DNA of 14,036 bases from an uncultured Bacteroidales bacterium (GTDB lineage Bacteria; Bacteroidota; Bacteroidia; Bacteroidales; Lentimicrobiaceae), in NCBI GenBank assembly GCA_937864935.1, contig CALMDN010000252.1, forward strand, positions 1 through 14,036, given 5' to 3'. Both the position numbers and the translations under genes were made by a program. Of this stretch, positions 8,177-14,036 are shown piece after piece. Position 1 is the stretch's first letter, and each line of letters opens with the position of its first letter. Below the pieces are notes generated by a model. That model saw nothing but the letters and a program-made list of their open reading frames with translations. It was not told the DNA's origin and did no database searches.

Positions 8177-8896
8177 ATGCGCAAACTACTTGTATTTCTG
8201 TACATTATATTTTGCAATCTGATTTTTCTGAATGCCCAGCCTGCTGGTATAGATCCTTTTTTTGACGCAGTGCCACTGAAACCGGGTGAAGGCAACAAAT
8301 ATTTCCTCTCCAACCAGGATGCTTCTGTAATCAGATCATTTTTTGAAAATCAAACTGGCCTTAAGCCTGACCGCATCATCAGGATGGATCATGGATACCA
8401 TCATGGTTTCAGAATTTATTATACAAAGGCAGAAAGCGACGGGAACAGCGGCGAAGACTGGATTCAGATTTTTACCGTTAATACCCGCGAACGACTCGAA
8501 TCTTACCAGAAAAAAAAACCTGAATTGCTCTATGCTCCTTTTTCTGGCTTAAAGAACTCATCGGCCAAATACGGGTATGAGGAAGCTGACATTCAGAACC
8601 TGATCAACCAGTACAACCAGATTTCCACAAAGTACTACCGTGAATTTGACGACGGGCAGGCAGTTCTGGTAAATGAAATGAACCTGATTATGCAGAAATA
8701 CCTCAACAAGCTGGAGTTACAGTCGGGTCAGATGTTTGCAACCGGTGGTGCCGCTGACGCATACATTACCAAACCGATCAGCGCAAAGGAATACAGCTGG
8801 GATCTGTGGGTTCAGTGCTATGAAGAAATCGATCAGGCAGGCTACATTACGCTAATTGAATATTCAAGCGTACAGCCTACGTCAGGCAAGAATTAG
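8177..8896 (+). CDS. Secreted protein of unknown function, paralogue 2 of tandem pair
   Basis: A 239-residue protein with a hydrophobic signal peptide likely cleaved after L-N-A before QP at residue 20-21, the same A-QP junction as the upstream paralogue. The N-terminal 120 residues match the upstream copy closely: D-P-F-F-D-A-V-P, F-F-E-N-Q-T-G-L-K-P, H-G-F-R-I and W-I-Q-I-F-T-V-N-T-R-E. So does the C-terminal E-E-I-D-Q-A-G-Y-I-T-L-I-E-Y. The middle (about 130-200) is more divergent and looks helical and polar. I cannot assign a family or activity. Separation by 183 nt with a hairpin suggests that this copy may have its own transcript or be differently regulated. Confidence 0.8.
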   Translation: MRKLLVFLYIIFCNLIFLNAQPAGIDPFFDAVPLKPGEGNKYFLSNQDASVIRSFFENQTGLKPDRIIRMDHGYHHGFRIYYTKAESDGNSGEDWIQIFTVNTRERLESYQKKKPELLYAPFSGLKNSSAKYGYEEADIQNLINQYNQISTKYYREFDDGQAVLVNEMNLIMQKYLNKLELQSGQMFATGGAADAYITKPISAKEYSWDLWVQCYEEIDQAGYITLIEYSSVQPTSGKN

Positions 8897-8924
8897 CCAC
8901 TTTCAGAAGTTTCTTATTAATTGC

Positions 8925-8955
8925 TTGATTTTAAGGCAAATATTTCGTATATTTC
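8925..8955 (+). promoter_or_regulatory. Candidate promoter for the lipoprotein gene
   Basis: TTG at 8925-8927 and TATATTTC at 8948-8955 are separated by 20 nt. This fits the Bacteroidota -33/-7 arrangement (TTTG, 19-21 nt, TAnnTTTG) with one mismatch in the -7 box. The ATG at 8984 is 28 nt beyond, leaving a short AT-rich leader. Confidence 0.5.
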
Positions 8956-8983
8956 GGAGTATTAAACCTTAAAAAGTGACATC

Positions 8984-9547
8984 ATGTCTGCACGTGTTCT
9001 GCTGGTGTCATTGAGTCTTTTCTTATTGATGGCCTGCGATAAGAAAGAAGATGACACTCCCTCCGGCAAAAGTTATTCAGGCAGGCTGACATTCGTATTG
9101 TCCAGGACATTTCCAACATTACATGCCGAAACTGCGGTTGATGTGAGCATCGATGCGGATGGCAATGTTGGTTTCTCTCAGCCCGAAGCAGTTTATTTTG
9201 AGGCAGTTTCGGAAAAAATCATGGATGGGGACCGCATAAAACTGACAGAAACCGGTGTTATCCAGGTTTCTGCAATATCGGGGAACCTGAAATCAGTCAA
9301 CGGAAAAGACTATCTGGTGGTTGCGTTAAACATGAACATCGATGGGAACCTCACCCATTGGGATTACCGGTATCCTGATTGGATCTGTGCCGGGGATGAA
9401 CCCTACACTGTCAGCGATCCTGTGAGTTGCCCGCTGATGTTCAGAATTGAAAACGCCCTGATGGATGAAGCCCTTTGCGGCCACTCATGCTGCAATAACT
9501 GGGGCAACACCTGTTACCGCTGGAAACTTGTATTACAGCCTGCCTGA
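8984..9547 (+). CDS. Lipoprotein of unknown function with cysteine-rich C-terminus
   Basis: A 187-residue protein with a lipoprotein signal: a hydrophobic core then L-M-A-C at about residue 18, followed by D-K-K-E-D-D. It would be lipid-anchored in the envelope. The acidic residues right after the cysteine resemble surface-export signals described for Bacteroidota lipoproteins, but the match is loose. The middle (about 30-125) has alternating polar and hydrophobic residues suggesting a beta fold. The last 60 residues carry six cysteines (W-I-C, V-S-C, L-C-G, S-C-C and N-T-C), probably disulfide-bonded or metal-binding. I recognise no family. A plausible promoter lies just upstream, so it is probably transcribed independently of the paralogue pair. 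It ends 27 nt before the convergent stop of the macroglobulin gene. Confidence 0.75.
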   Translation: MSARVLLVSLSLFLLMACDKKEDDTPSGKSYSGRLTFVLSRTFPTLHAETAVDVSIDADGNVGFSQPEAVYFEAVSEKIMDGDRIKLTETGVIQVSAISGNLKSVNGKDYLVVALNMNIDGNLTHWDYRYPDWICAGDEPYTVSDPVSCPLMFRIENALMDEALCGHSCCNNWGNTCYRWKLVLQPA

Positions 9548-9574
9548 CTGTCTGTTCACAGCCCGGAAAGGGTT

Positions 9575-12500
9575 CTACCTCACAACCACCCGAATGCCTT
9601 CGGAATGCCCTGCAAACTCCGGAGCATACATGCATTGGATGCTGTTGATACCACCCGAGAAGTCTCCTTTTTGAACAGCTGTCAGCGGGTATTCAAATAC
9701 CCAGGTTCCTTTGGGAAGATAGCCGATAAAAAAGTCAGAGGAAGCATCCCTGGTACTTTCATAGTAACCCAGGCCATTGTTCCAGCGATAGCCTGAAAGG
9801 GTATTGACCGGTTCAAAACCTGCCGCCCTCATGCCTTTCAGATGTACAAACTCCAGGTCACGGTCTGATCGCAACTCAATCCTGACAACAACTTTCTGTC
9901 CGACACTGAGCGGATCTCCTTCGGTGATCTCCTGAAGGACCGGCCCTGCATCAGTGTTGACACGGGCAAAGAGTTTGCTGCTTATTTTCAGGGAATTTCC
10001 GTACAGGCTTATCTTGTCGAGGTTTTCAAAATATTGCCATGTCAAAGCACCCCAGGCCGGTCCGGCACTGCTCTTGCTCACCACAATCTGACCCATCTGC
10101 GGGTCAATTTCGCTGCCGGTCCAGACCGATTTTATATATCCGGTTCCCGCTTCTGGTCTGTTATCCGGTGAGGAGAAATCCACAGGCTTGCCACCCAGGG
10201 TCACAGCAATGCCCTGTTCAGTCTGCAGCCAGTCACTGCCGCGCAGAAGGAGTGCATAAACGGCATCCGCGGTAGCCCTGGAAGTTGACCATTTTTGTGT
10301 TTGTTTCTGTTTCAGCAGCCAGGTTTTCATCTGGTCAACAGCTTTGGTGTCATTGCCCAGTTCTTCGAACAACTCAATCAGCAGCGCCTGGGTTTCAACA
10401 GGCGCCTGATGCCAGGAATATCCGCCCTGATTATCACGCCAGTACATTCCGAGTTCCGGATTTACAACTGCCCGTTCGCGCAGTGATTTCATAATTTTAG
10501 CGGCAGTCTTCAAATCACCGTTACGACCGGCCCACAAAGCAATCATTCCCTGCGAATACAGCCCTTGTTTTGTCCAGTATTTGCGTGCCTGGGACCCGAA
10601 ATAGGCTACCGCGTCAGCAACACTTTCCTCCATTCTGACCACGTCCTTCAGGTAGCTTATGGCAAAAAGAAACTGCAGTTGTTCATTTCCTGGCTCAAGT
10701 TGGTCATGATCTTCCGGATGATCCTTCATGATCTGAGCATAATCTTCTCTCAGCCTCCTCTGAAGATATTGTCCGGCTTGGTTAACCATCTGCATGGACG
10801 CATGGTCGTTTTTAAGATCTATCACCTTCAGGTGGTGCAAACGGCCGAAACCTGTCAAGATGAGCTGCGTAATGTAACGGCTTTCGGGCATTTCCTCAAA
10901 CCAGGGCCAGCCTCCGTTGGCCGATTGCTGCTGCTGCAGCCTCAGGGTTCCCGATTGCAGTTCTCCGGCCATACGCTGAAGATCAAACATCACTGCAATG
11001 CGTTGTTTCTGCTCCGACTCGTTTTTCCCTTCCATCAGCCAGGGTGTTTCTTCCAGAAGCAGTGATTTCAACTCCTGATTCTTTTCGAGGTTCGACAGCA
11101 ACGCATCGGGAGTAAGCTTTTTCCAGATTTCAAATACTGAGCGTACTTTGGGGCTGCTGTTGGCAATAAATGAAGCCAGGCTATTGGCATAAATCCGGTT
11201 AAAAACTGCATCGGTATTTTCATTTTCCGATTCAGCAAGGTAGGGTAGTGCCTGCACTGCGTACCAGGCCGGGTTTGAGGTAAACTCAAGGCTTAACCGG
11301 TGGTTGCGGAGGGTGGAGCTGCCACCGGCATACTGAGTCAGTCTGCTGAAAGTGAATTCTTTCGTTTCTTTGCCATTGACTGGCAGGGGAAGGGTTTCGG
11401 TCACCAGCATCCTGTTGGTCAGCACCGGCAGCATTACCTCTTCTCCGTCGCTGTGGTTGCCTGCTTCAGCAGTAATCCTGACCATAACGGCTTCTATGCC
11501 TTCAGGTATCCTCAGAGTCCATTCTGCAACCGTATTCCCGGCTGATTCAAGTTCAAAGGTTTTTGAGGGGTCATTGTTGTCAAAATCCGGATCAACCACC
11601 TGCATGCTGATGGCGTCAAAAAGCTGAAGTTTTGCTGTTCCCTGAACCGGATTTTCAGCCAGGCTGCTGATTTTTGCCTGAATGGTTATCTTGTCTCCTT
11701 CGCGGAAGAAACGGGGCAGGTTGGGGGTAACCATCAGCTCTTTACGGGTAACTGCCTGGCGGGCAATCTGTCCGTAACGCAGGTCTGACGTATGGGCAAG
11801 CCCCATAAAATTCCACTGCGTCAGGGCCTCCGGAACGGTGAATTCAACCCATACCTCACCTGCTGCATTGCTGCTCAGGTGGGGAAAGAAGAAAGCTGTT
11901 TCGTTCAGATTCCGTCGTACCTGAGGTTTGGGTTCAGCCATGACAGGCCGTTCAGATGTTGACCCTCCAGAATCAGCCATGGGTGTTGCTTCTGCGTTGC
12001 GGGTTATTTCCACATTTTCATCCATTGCCATGGCTGATTCAGGCATGGATTTGGCTCCCCTTACCCTGATACCATCGATATACATCACCTCCCCATAGCC
12101 AAAGCCTGAAAGGTTGTAGCCAAACCAGTTAAGACGGTCATAGGTTCTCGAAACCCCGGTGGCCTGGTCGGGGCGGATCAGCCTGAATGAAATCCCGTTA
12201 GTGGTTTCAAATGCCCGGGTACATTCCCAGAACAGTGGCTGAAACCATTTTTGAGCAATTCTGAAATCCCATGAATGCGGCACAAAGGCATCGAGCGATG
12301 CATCATACATGGCCGCAAGCAGTTCTGCCGAAAGCGGATTGTTGTCAGCATCCGTGATTTTCAGCTTCCACTTTTCCGTGTTTCCGGGTAAAAGGGGACT
12401 GCGGAAGGTCTCAAATGCAATCTTCAGCTGATGTTTTTTATCTGGAACAATCACAGAACCGGTAAAATTATGGCTGCGGTTGTCGTTCACTGATAAAACA

Positions 12501-13993
12501 CTGAAGGTGATCTCTCCTGAATAATCCTCCGGAATGCTGTAACTGAATTTTTTAACTTCGCGGGAGAGGTTAACCCACTCCTGCCTGACAATTTTTCCCC
12601 GGTCCTGAACACTGAAGAGGATGCGCACATTTTTAGCTGCGCTGCCAGCCAGAAGCTGAATTGTTTCCCCTGCCCCGGCTTCAGAATTGACCAGGTTGCA
12701 CCAGAGAGTCTCAACTACCGGAACTTTACGTGAAGAAGGGGAGAACAAAACAAATTCCTTGTCTGTGCTGACTGTTTCCCCGAAAGGATCTTTTGCAGTG
12801 AGTGAAACCAGGTATCTGCCCGGTTCCCATGCCGTCAGGTCTGGCAGGCTGATGAGGCTGTCAGTGGCTGTGTTGAACTCTTTTTTAAAGAGACTGTTGC
12901 CTTTTTTTGAGCTTTGCTCATTTTCGTTGAAGTAAATATCGGTAGGCAGCTGAAGGATGAACTCTGCCCTGGAATAGGCGGTGGTGTCGGGTGTTTCCCA
13001 ATTCCGGGGACGGGTAAGACGTTTGTCGGCAATCAGCGGAAAAACTTCAACAGTGATCAATGCCGGTGTTTTTCTGCCGTTCAGGTTGGTCGAAATTAAT
13101 CCGATCGGTTTTGCATCGTCCCTGTTGATTTCAGCCGGAATTTCGGCGCCAATAATCAATGCTTTACTACTTACCTGAACGGATGCCACCGAACTTCTTG
13201 TTTCGCCGTTGATATCGGTCACATCAGCATAAACGGTGAAATTGTATACCGGGTTCTGATTTCCGGCATTTACAGTCCCGGGTAAAGCAGGGAACGAAAT
13301 CACAAATGTGCCGTCTGGCTCAGTGGTGAGCAGGGCGTTTGCGATTTCACTTTCGGGCCGGTGACCGGGCCATATGCGCGAACCATAGCGATAAAAAGGG
13401 AAATAAACAGATCTGACAACCCGGTAGTTTACCATTGCTTCGCTGATGGGCACTCCGGAGTAACTTTCAGCCTTGCCGGTAATCCTGACAATTTCGTTGA
13501 GGCGATAATTTTCGGTAATGGGCTGAAATTCAACTTTGAACTTTGGTTGTTTGTACTCTTCAACACTGAAATAGCAGCTACCCGAGTTGTTTTCAAGCCG
13601 GAATTGACCCCCGAGGCCGGAAGCCGGAAGAACAAACGAACCGCTGAATGAACCCGACTTATTGGTGACAACTGCTGTAGAGGAAACCTTTTGCCCGTTA
13701 GCGTCAAACAACGCTACAGATGCATGGTGATCCTGAACAATCCTGCTGATGTCGCTGCTGTTAGCCACAACAATACCTTTAAACCAGACGGTCTGTCCAG
13801 GCCGGTAAATGGCCCTGTCGGTAAAGAGAAATGTCTGAATGGTCTCTTTTATTTCAGGCTCATTCCGCTGATATCGGGGGAAATAGCTTTCTGCAACCAG
13901 CCGGTCGGTTCCTTTGGAAAAATCGAATGAAAGGGTAGTGTAATCGCGGCCCCGGGATTCTGCAACGGTGAAAGAACCTTCAGGATGCGAAAT
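9575..13993 (-). CDS. Alpha-2-macroglobulin-family protein, frame interrupted near its 5' end
   Basis: A very large envelope protein of the protease-trapping macroglobulin family. The frame is open for about 1,470 codons. Reading leftward, it contains an MG2-type domain with the hallmark F-T-D-R-A-I-Y-R-P-G-Q-T-V-W-F-K-G (about 13785-13835). 'VEEYKQPKFKVEF' opens the next MG domains near 13540. A linker rich in Met, Ala, Glu and Ser lies around 11905-12055, followed by an A2M core domain (F-F-F-P-H-L, then L-T-Q-W-N-F-M-G). A helical thioester-type domain occupies about 10300-11250, and the C-terminal MG domain ends in R-V-V-V-R. The usual Cys-x-Glu-Gln thioester motif is not seen. The expected place, after A-L-P-Y-L-A-E, reads S-E-N-E-N-T-D-A. 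The first standard start codon after an in-frame TAA (13994-13996) is a GTG at 13768, inside the MG2 domain, which would remove part of that domain and any signal peptide. The gene is probably broken or misread there, and its true N-terminus lies off the right edge. Confidence 0.88.
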   Translation of the reverse strand: MSHPEGSFTVAESRGRDYTTLSFDFSKGTDRLVAESYFPRYQRNEPEIKETIQTFLFTDRAIYRPGQTVWFKGIVVANSSDISRIVQDHHASVALFDANGQKVSSTAVVTNKSGSFSGSFVLPASGLGGQFRLENNSGSCYFSVEEYKQPKFKVEFQPITENYRLNEIVRITGKAESYSGVPISEAMVNYRVVRSVYFPFYRYGSRIWPGHRPESEIANALLTTEPDGTFVISFPALPGTVNAGNQNPVYNFTVYADVTDINGETRSSVASVQVSSKALIIGAEIPAEINRDDAKPIGLISTNLNGRKTPALITVEVFPLIADKRLTRPRNWETPDTTAYSRAEFILQLPTDIYFNENEQSSKKGNSLFKKEFNTATDSLISLPDLTAWEPGRYLVSLTAKDPFGETVSTDKEFVLFSPSSRKVPVVETLWCNLVNSEAGAGETIQLLAGSAAKNVRILFSVQDRGKIVRQEWVNLSREVKKFSYSIPEDYSGEITFSVLSVNDNRSHNFTGSVIVPDKKHQLKIAFETFRSPLLPGNTEKWKLKITDADNNPLSAELLAAMYDASLDAFVPHSWDFRIAQKWFQPLFWECTRAFETTNGISFRLIRPDQATGVSRTYDRLNWFGYNLSGFGYGEVMYIDGIRVRGAKSMPESAMAMDENVEITRNAEATPMADSGGSTSERPVMAEPKPQVRRNLNETAFFFPHLSSNAAGEVWVEFTVPEALTQWNFMGLAHTSDLRYGQIARQAVTRKELMVTPNLPRFFREGDKITIQAKISSLAENPVQGTAKLQLFDAISMQVVDPDFDNNDPSKTFELESAGNTVAEWTLRIPEGIEAVMVRITAEAGNHSDGEEVMLPVLTNRMLVTETLPLPVNGKETKEFTFSRLTQYAGGSSTLRNHRLSLEFTSNPAWYAVQALPYLAESENENTDAVFNRIYANSLASFIANSSPKVRSVFEIWKKLTPDALLSNLEKNQELKSLLLEETPWLMEGKNESEQKQRIAVMFDLQRMAGELQSGTLRLQQQQSANGGWPWFEEMPESRYITQLILTGFGRLHHLKVIDLKNDHASMQMVNQAGQYLQRRLREDYAQIMKDHPEDHDQLEPGNEQLQFLFAISYLKDVVRMEESVADAVAYFGSQARKYWTKQGLYSQGMIALWAGRNGDLKTAAKIMKSLRERAVVNPELGMYWRDNQGGYSWHQAPVETQALLIELFEELGNDTKAVDQMKTWLLKQKQTQKWSTSRATADAVYALLLRGSDWLQTEQGIAVTLGGKPVDFSSPDNRPEAGTGYIKSVWTGSEIDPQMGQIVVSKSSAGPAWGALTWQYFENLDKISLYGNSLKISSKLFARVNTDAGPVLQEITEGDPLSVGQKVVVRIELRSDRDLEFVHLKGMRAAGFEPVNTLSGYRWNNGLGYYESTRDASSDFFIGYLPKGTWVFEYPLTAVQKGDFSGGINSIQCMYAPEFAGHSEGIRVVVR

Positions 13994-14036
13994 TTATAGA
14001 TCGCCCATTTTCCTGATATAGGAGCGGCTCTTATAA
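13994..14036 (-). pseudogene. Upstream portion of the macroglobulin frame ending in an in-frame TAA
   Basis: In the same frame as the macroglobulin, the bases to the right edge read Y-K-S-R-S-Y-I-R-K-M-G-D-L then stop (TAA at 13994-13996 on the minus strand). The frame then resumes as I-S-H-P-E-G-S-F-T-V. The joined sequence is plausible for the MG domain before F-T-D-R, so this is likely the 3' end of the detached N-terminal part. Only 13 codons are visible, so the assignment is tentative. A one-base indel instead of a nonsense substitution cannot be excluded. Confidence 0.4.

Noticed and set aside
10565..11065. Plus-strand open frame of 166 codons inside the macroglobulin gene
   Set aside because: It is antisense to a clearly coding helical domain and its translation has no family features.

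Overview
This window looks like a chromosomal segment of a Bacteroidota bacterium, probably order Bacteroidales or a relative. The sequence basis for this is a periplasmic two-component 'propeller' sensor kinase paired with a LytTR regulator, a very long secreted alpha-2-macroglobulin of the Bacteroidota type, -7 boxes of the TAnnTTTG kind, and almost no Shine-Dalgarno sequences. I see no phage, transposon, CRISPR or RNA gene. The genus cannot be read from the sequence alone.

Layout. Four genes run rightward from the left edge. First is a peptide deformylase-like protein whose frame is open to the edge (3-554). Next come a secreted YceI-domain protein (649-1221), a 969-residue sensor kinase (1225-4134) and a LytTR response regulator (4131-4895). 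The last three are packed with a 3-nt gap and a 4-nt overlap, so they probably form one transcript. Converging on them are aspS (5314-7068, minus) and a small four-helix membrane protein behind it (4928-5266, minus). A divergent intergenic region of about 196 nt then leads into three rightward genes for exported proteins. Two are tandem paralogues of an unrecognised secreted family (7265-7993, 8177-8896) and the third is a lipoprotein with a cysteine-rich C-terminus (8984-9547). The right third is one leftward gene for an alpha-2-macroglobulin-family protein (9575 to the right edge).

How the genes work together. The YceI protein, kinase and regulator most likely form a signalling unit in which a periplasmic double seven-bladed propeller senses something and a LytTR protein controls transcription. 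The regulon and ligand are not visible here. aspS is housekeeping. The paralogue pair, lipoprotein and macroglobulin are all exported envelope proteins, but nothing shows that they act together.

The most noteworthy observations are in the macroglobulin. An in-frame TAA interrupts its frame at 13994-13996, and the usual thioester motif (CxEQ) appears replaced by N-T-D-A. Other points are the tandem duplication of an unknown secreted family, a 14-bp-stem hairpin between the two copies, and the YceI-kinase-LytTR arrangement. I did not find convincing evidence of a wholly new system. Most of the window is ordinary Bacteroidota gene content plus several uncharacterised exported proteins.
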